DNA of 64,000 bases, taken from the NCBI GenBank assembly GCA_943789485.1, contig CALSUH010000011.1, positions 62,001 through 126,000 on the forward strand, given 5' to 3'. The translations under genes were made by a program, and so were the position numbers. The notes below the pieces were generated by a model. That model was not told where the DNA came from. It saw nothing but the letters and a program-made list of their open reading frames with translations, and searched no databases. The DNA comes from an uncultured Pseudomonadales bacterium (lineage in GTDB: Bacteria; Pseudomonadota; Gammaproteobacteria; Pseudomonadales; Pseudohongiellaceae). This document shows, in pieces, positions 8,947 through 18,290 of this stretch; within the stretch, counting starts at the first letter, position 1, and each line of letters opens with the position of its first letter.

Positions 8947-9316
8947 TGAACTGTTTCCTAAGAATGACTTTCCTGAATTTAACGTGTCTGAAAATAATGC
9001 CTTCAATATAGCGTCTTGGAGCTAGTGCGGTTACTGTCTACGTGCTCAATTTAGCCGTTGACGAGGTTGCAGCAATGCCAGCATCGCAGAGGTGCTATTA
9101 TGGCACAAGCACAGTGTACTATTCTGCTCATTCACCAGCCCGAAAACCATCAGAATACTAAGAATAGTAATGCTCATAGAAAGCTCATCATGTAGAATAG
9201 CGCCTTCAAAAACTCTGACCGGCGAACTAATTCGCGAAAGCGAATCTTGCGTCAATCAGCAGAAGAATTCACATTCAAGCATTACCCTCAAAATGAGTAA
9301 CCCTTCGGAGTAGTAG
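8947..9316. other. Intergenic stretch between divergent ettA and glyA
   Basis: 370 bp with no convincing gene on either strand. It must hold the promoters of ettA (leftward) and glyA (rightward). I could not pick a well-spaced -35/-10 pair with confidence and saw no glycine-riboswitch-like structure. Confidence 0.5.
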
Positions 9317-10567
9317 ATGTTTAATAGCGGCACTAAAATTTCAGAATTTGACCCAGAAATAAGCGCGGCCATTGAAGCTGAGAGAAGTCGTCAAGAGCAA
9401 CATATCGAGCTAATCGCATCCGAGAATCACACCAGTCCGCTGGTTATGGAGGCGCAGGGCTCAGTGCTAACCAATAAGTACGCCGAGGGCTATCCCGGCA
9501 AGCGTTACTACGGTGGTTGTGAGCACGTTGATGTTATCGAGAATTTGGCTATTGCCCGAGTAAAGGAGCTGTTCGGGGCAGACTATGCAAACGTGCAGCC
9601 GCATTCTGGCTCGCAGGCAAACGCCGCTGTTTACATGGCGCTGCTGAACCCTGGCGATACTGTATTGGGCATGAGCCTGGCAGATGGCGGTCACCTGACT
9701 CACGGTGCTAGTGTGAGCTTCTCAGGAAGAATCTACAAGGCAGTGCAATACGGCCTGCATAGTGAAACCGGCGACATCGATTACGAGCAGGTGAACGCGC
9801 TAGCTCAGGAGCATAAGCCAAAGATGATCATTGCAGGCTTCTCCGCGTTTTCTCGTGTTGTCGATTGGCAGAAATTCCGCGATATAGCGGACAGTATCGG
9901 TGCTTACTTCGTGGTCGACATGGCTCATGTCGCGGGATTGATCGCGGCCGGCGTTTATCCAAGCCCGGTAAATATCGCCGATGTCACTACATCTACTACC
10001 CACAAGACCCTACGCGGACCGCGTGGCGGAATAATTCTCGCTAAAGCGAATCCTGAACTGGAGAAGAAACTGAACTTTGCAGTATTTCCGGAGAGTCAGG
10101 GCGGGCCGTTAATGCACGTCATTGCAGCAAAGGCTGTGTGCTTTAAAGAGGCAATGAGCGAAGACTTCAAGAGATACCAAACGCAGGTAGTTGCTAATGC
10201 CAGAACGATGGCGAAGGGATTTATCGAGAGAGGCTTTGATGTCGTGTCCGGCGGTACGGACGATCACTTATTTCTTCTTAGCTTAATCAAGCAGGACATT
10301 ACTGGCAAAGCTGCCGATGCTGCCTTGGGGATGGCGAATATCACTGTTAATAAGAATGCCGTTCCAAACGATCCCAAGCCGCCGTTCGTAACAAGTGGCC
10401 TGCGTCTAGGTTCGCCTGCAATCACAACGCGAGGGTTTGGAGAGGTTGAGGTTGCCGATCTAACTGCTTGGATGTGTGATATTCTTGATGATATTGAAAA
10501 TGAAGCGGTGATAGCCGAGGTAAAGCAGAAGGTAGTTGAACTCTGCGCACGCTTCCCAGTGTATTAA
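9317..10567 (+). CDS. glyA: Serine hydroxymethyltransferase
   Basis: A PLP enzyme interconverting serine and tetrahydrofolate with glycine and 5,10-methylene-THF, the main one-carbon source. At 416 residues it is full length. The PLP lysine lies in [15 protein letters not shown] (near residue 230). Other hallmarks are [24 protein letters not shown] and [10 protein letters not shown]. The ATG follows GGAG at good spacing. It precedes nrdR and the riboflavin genes on the same strand, an order common in Gammaproteobacteria. Methylene-THF supply fits the nucleotide and flavin genes downstream. Confidence 0.97.
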   Translation: MFNSGTKISEFDPEISAAIEAERSRQEQHIELIASENHTSPLVMEAQGSVLTNKYAEGYPGKRYYGGCEHVDVIENLAIARVKELFGADYANVQPHSGSQANAAVYMALLNPGDTVLGMSLADGGHLTHGASVSFSGRIYKAVQYGLHSETGDIDYEQVNALAQEHKPKMIIAGFSAFSRVVDWQKFRDIADSIGAYFVVDMAHVAGLIAAGVYPSPVNIADVTTSTTHKTLRGPRGGIILAKANPELEKKLNFAVFPESQGGPLMHVIAAKAVCFKEAMSEDFKRYQTQVVANARTMAKGFIERGFDVVSGGTDDHLFLLSLIKQDITGKAADAALGMANITVNKNAVPNDPKPPFVTSGLRLGSPAITTRGFGEVEVADLTAWMCDILDDIENEAVIAEVKQKVVELCARFPVY

Positions 10568-10600
10568 TAAACACGGTGAGTGATAACCGCTTCCTCGGGA

Positions 10601-10620
10601 GGGACTATAAAAATAGTCTC
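10601..10620 (+). terminator. Short hairpin between glyA and nrdR
   Basis: GGGACTAT pairs with ATAGTCTC (one G-U pair) across a 4-base AAAA loop, followed by TTACTACCTT. The T-run is poor. This is a weak terminator or attenuator candidate rather than a clear stop. Confidence 0.35.
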
Positions 10621-10660
10621 TTACTACCTTAGTAGAATAATAGTTGAATGAGTGGTTTTT

Positions 10661-11122
10661 ATGCATTGTCCTTTTTGTGGCGCGATTGACACTAAAGTAA
10701 TAGATTCTCGGTTAGTAACTGAGGGCAATAACGTCCGCCGCAGACGCGAGTGCATTACCTGCGAAGAGAGGTTTACTACCTACGAGTCTGCCGAATTGGT
10801 GATGCCGAGAATTATCAAGACCGATGGCATACGTGAACCCTTCAACGAAGACAAGTTAATGACCGGTCTAACTAAGGCCTTAGAGAAGCGGCCCGTAAGT
10901 ATCGAGAAGGTGGAGGAGGCGATTACGCGTATCAAGGCGAACTTGCGCTCCAGTGGAGAGCGTGAAATTCAATCTCGAGCTGTCGGCGAGCAGGTGATGA
11001 AAGAACTGCGCGATCTTGATGAGGTGGCCTTCGTTAGGTTCGCCTCGGTCTACCGTAGCTTCAAAGATCTTGATGAATTTCGTGCGGAAATTGATCGCCT
11101 CTCCGAAGACAATTCTAAATAA
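10661..11122 (+). CDS. nrdR: Transcriptional repressor NrdR
   Basis: A 153-residue zinc-finger/ATP-cone repressor of ribonucleotide reductase genes. ATG 10661 (MHCPFCG) matches the conserved family start better than the in-frame GTG nine bases upstream. The zinc ribbon cysteines are CPFC and [19 protein letters not shown] is the linker. The ATP-cone runs from about residue 49 to 139 ([16 protein letters not shown] to FASVYRSF). It is likely cotranscribed with the rib genes downstream. No NrdR boxes were seen, as no nrd genes are in the window. Confidence 0.96.
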   Translation: MHCPFCGAIDTKVIDSRLVTEGNNVRRRRECITCEERFTTYESAELVMPRIIKTDGIREPFNEDKLMTGLTKALEKRPVSIEKVEEAITRIKANLRSSGEREIQSRAVGEQVMKELRDLDEVAFVRFASVYRSFKDLDEFRAEIDRLSEDNSK

Positions 11123-11215
11123 TGCAGACTATTTCTTAATCTCGAATTCGGTGCGCAGCTGCATCGTAGTCACTTTTTCGAGAAACCCGATTTCTGTTGA
11201 AGAACTATCTCATTC

Positions 11216-12383
11216 ATGAAAGCCATGAAAAAAATTCGCAACGATGAACTAGAACCAGAATTTATTGACTGGCCAGTCTATATGCGAAGAGCGATAGATC
11301 TGGCCGGGTATGCTATCAATACATCCTCGAACCCTAGAGTAGGTTGCGTTCTCGTTACGAATCAGAAAATCGTAGGCGAGGGTTGGCATGTGGCTATGGG
11401 TGAGGATCATGCTGAAATAATGGCGTTGAAGCAGGCAGGTGATCGGGCAACATCATCGATCGCTTTCGTTACTCTAGAGCCGTGCTCACACACAGGTCGC
11501 ACGGGTCCTTGTAGCGACGCGTTGATTCAAGCGGGGGTCTCTCAGGTTGTCATTGCCAGTATTGATCCGAATCCTGAGGTTGCTGGAAGCGGCGTTGAGA
11601 AATTAGTTGCAGCTGGAATACCCGTAACACAACTAACCGATTTCGATTCCTTAGCGCGCGCGGTAACCCCTGGCTATTTTAAGAGGCGGGAACAGGGTAT
11701 TCCCTATGTTCGCTGCAAGCTCGCTATGAGCTTGGATGGTCGAACCGCGCTGGCGAATGGCCAGAGCAAGTGGATAAGCGGACGCCAATCACGCAGTGAC
11801 GTGCAGAGGTTACGTGCCGCAAGCGGCGCAGTGATAACCGGCATAGAGACGGTGTTAGCCGACGATCCTTCTCTTAATGTTCGCATCAGTGATCTGAATC
11901 TTCATCCAGAAGAGCTCGCTCGCAATGAATTCTCTTTGTCAACACAACCCCTGCGAGTGATTCTAGATAGTCGGCTTCGGACTCCTGATACGGCCAAAAA
12001 TTCTCACATTACCGGGAGAGGTAAAGATCTTCTCCATCGAGCCGCCTGAAGGCGCTAAAAATCCTGCATCGAATGTGGAATACCGACAAGCGGCGGCGAG
12101 CGAAAAGAGAGTAAGTTTGCATTCTGTGCTAGAATCGCTGGCCTCTGATTTTGCCTGCGCCGAGGTGCTGGTTGAGGCAGGTGCTACGCTGAGTACAGCG
12201 TTTATACAGGCGGGCTTGGTAGATGAATTAATCGTCTATATTGCGCCAAAATTGCTAGGCAGTGATGCTCGCTCGATGCTCAATATAGCGGGTATCGAAT
12301 CAATGTCTGATAGCCTGAATTTTAAGATTACCGATTTGCGGCAGATAGATCGCGATATACGCGTTGTACTGAAGCCGATCTGA
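11216..12383 (+). pseudogene. ribD: ribD, bifunctional deaminase/reductase, split by a one-base frameshift
   Basis: RibD deaminates and then reduces the pyrimidine intermediate of riboflavin synthesis. The first part (11216-12049) holds an intact deaminase domain with HAE (His65, Glu67) and PCSHTGRTGPC (Cys90, Cys99). The reductase domain begins with YVRCKLAMSLDGRTA. After LRTPDTAK the frame breaks at the AAAAA run 11996-12000. Dropping one A restores KILTLPGEVKIFSIEPPE and leads in frame to the rest of the reductase (LVEAGATLSTAFIQAGLVDEL), ending at 12383. It is either a real +1 frameshift mutation or an assembly error. Read through, the protein would be about 388 residues, normal for RibD. 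Confidence 0.88.
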
Positions 12384-12426
12384 ATTTAAGTCCATAGAAA
12401 AATGATTCGGATAAGTGAATAACACA

Positions 12427-13074
12427 ATGTTTACCGGAATAATCGAGGCGATCGGCTCAGTAGCTAAGTTACAACAGTTAGGGTCTGACTGGCGTCTGAC
12501 TATCGATACTGGAAAGCTCGACCTAAGCGATGTCGTTCTCGGAGATAGCATCGCCGTAAATGGTTGCTGCCTAACAGTTGTAGAGCTGAAGGAAAATATT
12601 TTCAGCGCCGATGTTTCCAACGAATCGATGCGCTGTACAGCTCTTGGAGAATTCAAGGACGGTACGCGTGTAAACCTAGAGAAGGCCATGCTAGCTAGCG
12701 GGCGCCTCGGCGGCCACATCGTTAGCGGTCACGTAGATGGTGTGGGCAGTCTGGTTGAATCGTCCGAAGACGGCGCCAGTGTGCGTTTGGTGTATGAAGC
12801 TCCAAAAGAGATAGCGAAGTATATCGCTGCCAAGGGTTCTGTCTGTATCGATGGCACTAGCTTGACGGTGAATGAGGTCAGTGGTCAAAAATTCACCGTT
12901 AACGTTATTCCTCACACTCAAATAGAAACGATAATCGGCGACTACAAAGTGGATCAGAAAGTTAACCTGGAAGTTGACCTCATAGCTCGTTACCTCGAGA
13001 GGCTTTTGCAGGGAACTGAATCCAGGACAGAAGGATTGAATAAAGATTTTTTGGCAAAGCATGGCTTTGGTTAA
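12427..13074 (+). CDS. ribE: Riboflavin synthase alpha subunit
   Basis: Dismutates two 6,7-dimethyl-8-ribityllumazine molecules to riboflavin and a pyrimidine. MFTGIIEAIGSV at ATG 12427 is the canonical N-terminus; an in-frame GTG 12 bases upstream is less likely. Two lumazine-binding repeats are visible: repeat 1 with NGCCLTV and SGHVDGVG, repeat 2 with DGTSLTVNEV and IPHT. At 215 residues it has family length. It lies 43 bp after ribD in the flavin operon. In E. coli the equivalent gene is called ribC. Confidence 0.95.
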   Translation: MFTGIIEAIGSVAKLQQLGSDWRLTIDTGKLDLSDVVLGDSIAVNGCCLTVVELKENIFSADVSNESMRCTALGEFKDGTRVNLEKAMLASGRLGGHIVSGHVDGVGSLVESSEDGASVRLVYEAPKEIAKYIAAKGSVCIDGTSLTVNEVSGQKFTVNVIPHTQIETIIGDYKVDQKVNLEVDLIARYLERLLQGTESRTEGLNKDFLAKHGFG

Positions 13075-13132
13075 ATAGGCGCTAGATTTAACAGTGTTTT
13101 TTGAAAGAGTTTAAAAAGAGTTTGAAAAAATT

Positions 13133-14245
13133 ATGAAGTTGAATTCGATAGAAGAGATCATCGACGACATTCGCCAGGGAAAGATGGTGATATTGATGGA
13201 CGATGAAGATAGAGAGAACGAAGGTGATCTCATTATTGCTGCCGAGCGTGTTCGCACCGAAGATATTAACTTCATGGCAACTAATGCGCGAGGCTTGATC
13301 TGCCTTACTCTTACTCAAGAGCGCTGTAAGCATTTGAAGTTGCCTCTGATGGTAAACGAAAACAATACACCCTATAACACAAACTTTACTGTCTCTATCG
13401 AGGCGGCGATCGGGGTGACCACTGGAATCTCGGCAGGCGATAGAGCCCGTACTATTCAAGTAGCCGTCGGCCGTGACACTGTCGCCGAAGACATTGTGCA
13501 GCCAGGGCATATATTTCCTATCATGGCGCAGCCGGGTGGCGTACTGCGCAGAGCGGGTCATACCGAGGCAGGATGCGACCTTACCAGGCTGGCTGGGTAT
13601 TCGCCCGCCGCCGCGATCGTTGAAATTATGAACGAAGATGGCTCGATGGCTAGGCGTCCAGATCTTGAGAAATTCGCTGAGAAACATGGCATTAAAATTG
13701 GCACTATCGTCGATCTTATTCATTATCGAATTGCAAACGAACATACTGTTACTAAAGTTTCTAGCAACAAAATGGAAACGAAGTACGGCGAGTTCGATGT
13801 GCATTCTTACAAGGACTCTATTAGTGGTAGTTTGCATCTCGCCTTTACGATGGGGGTAATCGACCCTAATGATCCTTTGCTGGTACGAGTCCATATACCA
13901 AATACGGTGCGTGACATCTGTGATGTCTATAATTCGAATCGCACTAGCTGGTCGTTCAGCAATGCCTTGGAAAAAATCGCTGAACAAGGCAAGGGTGTGG
14001 CTGTGCTATTATCCGGTGAAGATTATGGTCAGGATCTCGATCAAAATATTGCTAATGTCTTGAGCGACGGTTCTGAGACCGCTTCTATTAATCGCAGCGG
14101 CAGTGATCTCACTATTGGAACTGGTTCGCAGATACTAAGGGATTTAGGCGTCGGTAAGATGCGTTTGTTGAGCTACCCGGCGAAACTTAATGCGATCTCA
14201 GGTTTTGATTTAGAAGTAGTTGAATTTGTTGAATTCGAGAAATAA
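13133..14245 (+). CDS. ribB: DHBP synthase with degenerate GTP-cyclohydrolase-II-like domain (RibBX type)
   Basis: Residues 1-200 are 3,4-dihydroxy-2-butanone-4-phosphate synthase, which makes the four-carbon unit of riboflavin from ribulose 5-phosphate. The hallmarks are MDDEDRENEGD, ATNARGLICL, GHIFPI and RAGHTEAGCDL. Residues 210-370 are related to GTP cyclohydrolase II but lack the zinc motif C..GD....RCDCG and the EGR loop, so that half should be inactive. Such RibBX proteins are known in Gammaproteobacteria. This explains why a separate ribA is kept downstream. Length 370 residues. Confidence 0.93.
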   Translation: MKLNSIEEIIDDIRQGKMVILMDDEDRENEGDLIIAAERVRTEDINFMATNARGLICLTLTQERCKHLKLPLMVNENNTPYNTNFTVSIEAAIGVTTGISAGDRARTIQVAVGRDTVAEDIVQPGHIFPIMAQPGGVLRRAGHTEAGCDLTRLAGYSPAAAIVEIMNEDGSMARRPDLEKFAEKHGIKIGTIVDLIHYRIANEHTVTKVSSNKMETKYGEFDVHSYKDSISGSLHLAFTMGVIDPNDPLLVRVHIPNTVRDICDVYNSNRTSWSFSNALEKIAEQGKGVAVLLSGEDYGQDLDQNIANVLSDGSETASINRSGSDLTIGTGSQILRDLGVGKMRLLSYPAKLNAISGFDLEVVEFVEFEK

Positions 14246-14337
14246 AGTTGATCGTGGATCGAGCCGGTAGTAAGTAGAAGCGGCAAGAAATATTCACGCC
14301 CGTATGAGTCATGGAAAGAAAGTGGTAGGAAAAGGCA

Positions 14338-14811
14338 ATGGGTATAAAGACAATAGAAGGTAACTACAACAACGCTCAAGCGAGATATGTGATTGCCGTG
14401 GCGCGATTTAATAGCTTTATCGTTGACCACCTGCTCGAAGGCGCGATAGATGTTCTGCGCAAGCACGGAGTCATGGATAAAGACATCACTGTCATTAAAG
14501 TGCCAGGCGCTTTCGAATTACCCTTGGCGGTAAAGAAGATCGCAAGCGGAGACGACTGCGATGCTGTTATCGCTTTGGGCGCGGTAATTCGTGGCGGTAC
14601 TCCACACTTCGAATACGTGGCTGGTGAATGTGTGAAAGGCTTGAGTCAGGTTAGTCTCGACACTAGCAAACCGGTAGCTTTTGGGGTGCTCACTGTTGAC
14701 AGTATCGAACAAGCGATAGAACGTGCTGGCACGAAAGCTGGCAACAAAGGCGCTGAGGCTGCAATTACTGCAATCGAAATGGTTAGCCTTCTAAGGCAGT
14801 TGGAGAAATAA
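14338..14811 (+). CDS. ribH: Lumazine synthase (6,7-dimethyl-8-ribityllumazine synthase)
   Basis: Condenses the ribityl-aminopyrimidine with the DHBP product to form lumazine. The 157 residues include [23 protein letters not shown], the substrate segment [16 protein letters not shown] with catalytic His, and [11 protein letters not shown] with the C-terminal ERAG. The stop codon abuts the GTG of nusB with no gap, indicating translational coupling. The protein probably forms an icosahedral or pentameric shell as in other species. Confidence 0.96.
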   Translation: MGIKTIEGNYNNAQARYVIAVARFNSFIVDHLLEGAIDVLRKHGVMDKDITVIKVPGAFELPLAVKKIASGDDCDAVIALGAVIRGGTPHFEYVAGECVKGLSQVSLDTSKPVAFGVLTVDSIEQAIERAGTKAGNKGAEAAITAIEMVSLLRQLEK

Positions 14812-15309
14812 GTGGCGCCAGCTAAGGCCGACGCAAGCAATAATCCTTCAGCCCCTAAAAAGAAGCAGCATGCTAAGAGTAAAATCCCATTAGCGCAGCG
14901 GCGCAAGGCCCGCACACTCATTGTGCAGGCTCTCTATCAGTGGCATATCAGTAAATCCGTGCCTCTGGAGATCGAAGCGCAATTTCATGAGCAGAATGGT
15001 GGCAAAATTGACTGGGAATATTTTTCGGAAGTCTTTCTGGAGATTCCTAAGCAACAAGAGGCTCTGGATAAGCATATAGGGCCTGTGTTGGACCGCGAGT
15101 TGACATCGTTGGATCCGGTGGAAAGAGCACTGTTGTATCTTGGAACATTTGAATTGGCGAATCGCATAGATATTCCTTATCGTGTGGTTATCAATGAGTG
15201 TGTCGAGTTAGCCAAAACCTTCGGTGCGACTGATGGCCATAAATACATTAATGGTGTGTTAGATAAACTAGCTAAGACTCTTCGCCCCTTGGAATTGGCG
15301 GCTAAGTAG
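14812..15309 (+). CDS. nusB: Transcription antitermination factor NusB
   Basis: Binds boxA RNA with NusE (S10) and supports rRNA antitermination. GTG start directly after the ribH stop. The first 30 residues are a Lys/Ala/Pro-rich extension absent from E. coli NusB. The conserved core begins RRKARTLIVQALYQW. The C-terminal helices contain ERALLYLGTFEL, PYRVVINECVELAK and KYINGVLDKL. At 165 residues it is slightly longer than usual because of the basic N-terminal tail. The ribH-nusB-thiL-pgpA order is typical of Gammaproteobacteria. Confidence 0.94.
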   Translation: MAPAKADASNNPSAPKKKQHAKSKIPLAQRRKARTLIVQALYQWHISKSVPLEIEAQFHEQNGGKIDWEYFSEVFLEIPKQQEALDKHIGPVLDRELTSLDPVERALLYLGTFELANRIDIPYRVVINECVELAKTFGATDGHKYINGVLDKLAKTLRPLELAAK

Positions 15310-15420
15310 TCGACCCGGGGAAATGCATCTCGATGTGGAATTCAATCACTTAGCTTAAATCGCAGTATCGATTACCTAGTTACTAGCTGATTTCGTTCAG
15401 AAAAAATCGCTCCTCCATTC

Positions 15421-16485
15421 ATGGTAGTTGTCGATCAAGCCCCGGTACGTGAAGTCATGGACAAGCCAAGCAGCCAATCAGAATTTGAAATCATTCGTCG
15501 CTTTCTTGCGACACCCAACCTGTCTTTCCTGCGTGACGGGATCGAGTTAGGAATTGGCGATGATGCCGCTCTCATAGAGGTTCCACCGAACAAGTATTTG
15601 GCGATGTCGATGGATGTGCTGATATCCGGCATACACTTCCCTCTAGACGCCGACCCTTCCTTGTTAGCCAATCGCGCACTCGCCGTAAATCTAAGTGACC
15701 TAGCTGCTATGGGAGCGGAGCCTTTTTGTTTCACGCTTGGATTGGTCCTGCCGCATAGCGATGAGAAGTGGCTAGCTGGCTTTAGCAATGGACTCGAATA
15801 TCTAGCTAGGCAATACAATTGTCCTTTGGTCGGGGGGGATACTAGCCGAGGCCCGCTGAGCATCAGTATTCAGGTACAAGGACTCGTTGAAAAGAATCGA
15901 GCCACGCGAAGAAGTGGCGCGAATGTGGGCGACAAAATTTATGTTAGTGGCACACTTGGTGATGGTGCCATAGCACTGCTCACGTTAGGCTTAGATTCAC
16001 ATCTAGGCAGCGAATTTGCCTTAACTGTGAGCGAGCCCAATGCAACATGCCTGCAGTTCTTCGAGGACGCCTACTTCAAGCCACATCCACAGATTGAGTT
16101 AGCTTTAACAGCTGGGAAATTATTTTCGAGTTGTATCGATATATCGGATGGCTTGCAGGGCGACCTACAACATATCCTCGATGAGAGTGAAGTAGCCGGT
16201 AGCATAAGATTGGGCGCGATACCCTATTCCAAATCCGCCCTGTGTAGCGTTAGCCCAGAGAATAGGTTGTTAGCGGCCCTGTTTGGCGGTGATGATTATG
16301 AGTTATGCTTCACTGTCGCTAAAAAAGATTGTGAAGAGCTGGAGTCTATCGCCAAAGAGTTAGGCGTTAGTGTCACCTGTATTGGAGACATCAATCTAGG
16401 TGAGGGAATCGACTATTTAGACGCTGATGGCTCGCCAGTTGAAGTCACTGCACAAGCTTTTCAACATTTCAGTGGCTGCAGGTAA
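15421..16485 (+). CDS. thiL: Thiamine-monophosphate kinase
   Basis: Phosphorylates thiamine monophosphate to the coenzyme thiamine diphosphate. The ATP/Mg motifs are GIGDDAALI, MSMDVLISGIHF, LSDLAAMGAEP and GGDTSRGP. Later blocks are SCIDISDGL and FGGDDYELCFT. The start is ambiguous. ATG 15421 gives 354 residues; an in-frame ATG at 15457 (MDKPSSQSEFE) sits nearer the conserved EFEIIRRF and is equally plausible. A 111-bp gap separates it from nusB. Confidence 0.95.
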   Translation: MVVVDQAPVREVMDKPSSQSEFEIIRRFLATPNLSFLRDGIELGIGDDAALIEVPPNKYLAMSMDVLISGIHFPLDADPSLLANRALAVNLSDLAAMGAEPFCFTLGLVLPHSDEKWLAGFSNGLEYLARQYNCPLVGGDTSRGPLSISIQVQGLVEKNRATRRSGANVGDKIYVSGTLGDGAIALLTLGLDSHLGSEFALTVSEPNATCLQFFEDAYFKPHPQIELALTAGKLFSSCIDISDGLQGDLQHILDESEVAGSIRLGAIPYSKSALCSVSPENRLLAALFGGDDYELCFTVAKKDCEELESIAKELGVSVTCIGDINLGEGIDYLDADGSPVEVTAQAFQHFSGCR

Positions 16486-16511
16486 ACTCACAGTAGTAGA
16501 CTAGAGCGACC

Positions 16512-16985
16512 ATGAACTCAAACAAAGCGATATTAGCTAACCCGATACACTTGTTAGCCTTTGGCTTCGGAGCGGGGCTTTCCCCTAAAGCTCCAGGTAC
16601 TGTGGGTACCGCCGTTGCGGTGCTGATCTATCTAGCACTGCCGAGTATGTCGCCCATCATCTATGCTGGCTTGGTACTGCTCAGTTTCATTTTTGGCATT
16701 TGGCTTTGCGGTAAGACGGCAGAGGATCTGGGCGTTCATGATCATGGTGGTATAGTCTGGGACGAATTTGTGGGCTATTGGATTACCATGTTTATGGCAC
16801 CAAGCGGTCTGTTTTGGGTGCTCCTGGGCTTTGGCTTATTTCGTCTGCTGGATATTTTCAAGCCTTGGCCCATTAAATGGGCCGATAAAGAGTTAGCTGG
16901 GGGGCTGGGGATCATGCTTGATGATGTATTAGCGGGTATAATGGCCGCCCTGTGTATACAAGCTCTAGTTGTGCTAATTGGCTAA
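16512..16985 (+). CDS. pgpA: Phosphatidylglycerophosphatase A
   Basis: An inner-membrane enzyme dephosphorylating phosphatidylglycerophosphate to phosphatidylglycerol. It has 157 residues with three to four membrane helices. Conserved blocks are LAFGFGAGLSPKAPGTVGT, the metal/phosphate segment GGIVWDEFVGYW, and RLLDIFKPWPIKWAD with a final LDDVLAGIMAAL. It follows thiL by 26 bp, as in E. coli. Confidence 0.93.
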   Translation: MNSNKAILANPIHLLAFGFGAGLSPKAPGTVGTAVAVLIYLALPSMSPIIYAGLVLLSFIFGIWLCGKTAEDLGVHDHGGIVWDEFVGYWITMFMAPSGLFWVLLGFGLFRLLDIFKPWPIKWADKELAGGLGIMLDDVLAGIMAALCIQALVVLIG

Positions 16986-17012
16986 AGTTTGACGAAAGTA
17001 GAGGAATTTTTT

Positions 17013-17603
17013 TTGACAGTTTCATTTGTAGCAACAGCAGCTCTGCCCACGCAGTGGGGGCAGTTCACAATCCATGGCTTTGAAGATCAGTCTACTGGCA
17101 AAGAGCATGTGGCTTTGGCCTTTGGTGATTTAAGTTCAGATCAGCCTGTTCTATGCCGAGTTCACTCGGAGTGTCTGACCGGCGACTGTCTGTTTAGCCT
17201 GCGCTGCGATTGCGGGCCACAGCTGCAATACGCGATGGAGAGCGTAGCAAAGGAAGGGCGCGGCATAATTCTCTATTTACGCCAGGAAGGGCGTGGTATC
17301 GGCTTGCTAAACAAGATCAGAGCCTATGCATTGCAAGACTCCGGGGCCGATACGGTAGAGGCCAACGTTCAGTTGGGCTTCGAGGCCGATAGCCGAGGGT
17401 ATGGAATTTGCAAGCCCATGCTGGATCATTTTGATATTTCGAGTTTGCGCATCATGACGAATAATCCTAGAAAAATAGATGCTCTTACCGAGATGGGCAT
17501 CGATGTCACCGAGGTAGTTCCTATACACACCGGCGCCAACCCGCATAACGAGAATTACTTGGCTGTTAAGTTCGATAAATTGGGTCACAAGAAACCCACC
17601 TAG
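17013..17603 (+). CDS. ribA: GTP cyclohydrolase II
   Basis: Opens GTP to the first pyrimidine of riboflavin synthesis. I choose TTG 17013 ([16 protein letters not shown]) because GAGGAA lies just upstream and the result aligns with E. coli RibA; an in-frame TTG at 16989 adds eight residues. The zinc motif [17 protein letters not shown] gives Cys54, Cys65 and Cys67. The catalytic region is [22 protein letters not shown], followed by TNNPRK. This is the active partner for the degenerate domain of RibBX. A second, divergent copy lies at 57.6 kb. Confidence 0.95.
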   Translation: MTVSFVATAALPTQWGQFTIHGFEDQSTGKEHVALAFGDLSSDQPVLCRVHSECLTGDCLFSLRCDCGPQLQYAMESVAKEGRGIILYLRQEGRGIGLLNKIRAYALQDSGADTVEANVQLGFEADSRGYGICKPMLDHFDISSLRIMTNNPRKIDALTEMGIDVTEVVPIHTGANPHNENYLAVKFDKLGHKKPT

Positions 17604-17606
17604 CAC

Positions 17607-18290
17607 GTGCCTTCCTCGAAAAAACAGATCACCGTTGATTTTCTTCGCCATGGAGAACCCGAGGGTGGTGACGTACTTCGAGGTAGGGTGGATCATCCGC
17701 TGAGTGAAGTAGGTTGGTCGCAGATGCAGAAAGCTGCTGCACTGACCGCGCAGCGAAAGCTGTCCCCTTCGACGCCGAGCTGGACACACCTGATTTCTTC
17801 GCCGTTACAACGCTGCCGAGTTTTCGCCGAGCATCTTGCTGGCGTGACTGCGCTCGAATTACGGGTAGCCCAGCAGTGGCAGGAAATAGATTATGGCGAT
17901 TGGGATGGCATGCTGCTTAGCGATTGGCGAGAAGAGGCTGGGCCGCAGTTCAAAGAGTTTCGAAGGGATATGTCCAAGTTGCATCCACCGAATGGTGAAG
18001 CGTTTCTTTCTTTCAAGGACAGAGTGCTTGAAGCTTGGAATGAGCTGGCCGATTTCCCTGATGGCAGTCATGTATTAGTCGTAACGCACGGCGGTGTGCT
18101 GCGTGTTGTCCTGCCTACCGTATTGGGCATGCCGCTCAATCGCAGTTATCCATTGCTTATACCTTTTGCATCCTTTAGTCGGATTGCTTTGTCTGTTGTT
18201 GGAAATAAGTCAGCAATAGAAGGGGATGGTGGTAATCAAGTAAGCGCTAGCCTGTTGTTTCACAACGCAGCCGAGTATGAAGGCGGTTAG
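17607..18290 (+). CDS. Histidine phosphatase family protein (possible alpha-ribazole phosphatase)
   Basis: A 227-residue phosphoglycerate-mutase-fold phosphatase. The phospho-histidine is in FLRHGEPEG and the second RH block is ISSPLQRCRVFAEHL. EIDYGDWDGM and VVTHGGVLRVV complete the active site. The GTG start is three bases after the ribA stop. Alpha-ribazole phosphatase (CobC) of cobalamin assembly shares this architecture and length. The BtuF-like and CobO genes that run toward it support that reading, though the general fold allows other phosphate esters. Its stop overlaps the opposing btuF stop by four bases. Confidence 0.75.
   Translation: MPSSKKQITVDFLRHGEPEGGDVLRGRVDHPLSEVGWSQMQKAAALTAQRKLSPSTPSWTHLISSPLQRCRVFAEHLAGVTALELRVAQQWQEIDYGDWDGMLLSDWREEAGPQFKEFRRDMSKLHPPNGEAFLSFKDRVLEAWNELADFPDGSHVLVVTHGGVLRVVLPTVLGMPLNRSYPLLIPFASFSRIALSVVGNKSAIEGDGGNQVSASLLFHNAAEYEGG

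Noticed and set aside
9046..9255. Small open frames in the ettA-glyA gap
   Set aside because: No ribosome site or motif; they cover likely promoter DNA.
11123..11215. FMN riboswitch upstream of ribD
   Set aside because: The gap is only 93 bp and lacks the conserved RFN element blocks; none was found before ribB (13075-13132) or before the second cyclohydrolase either.
13088..13987. Long open frame on the minus strand opposite ribB
   Set aside because: It is a shadow of ribB: composition is unlike a protein and the ribB frame is clearly real.
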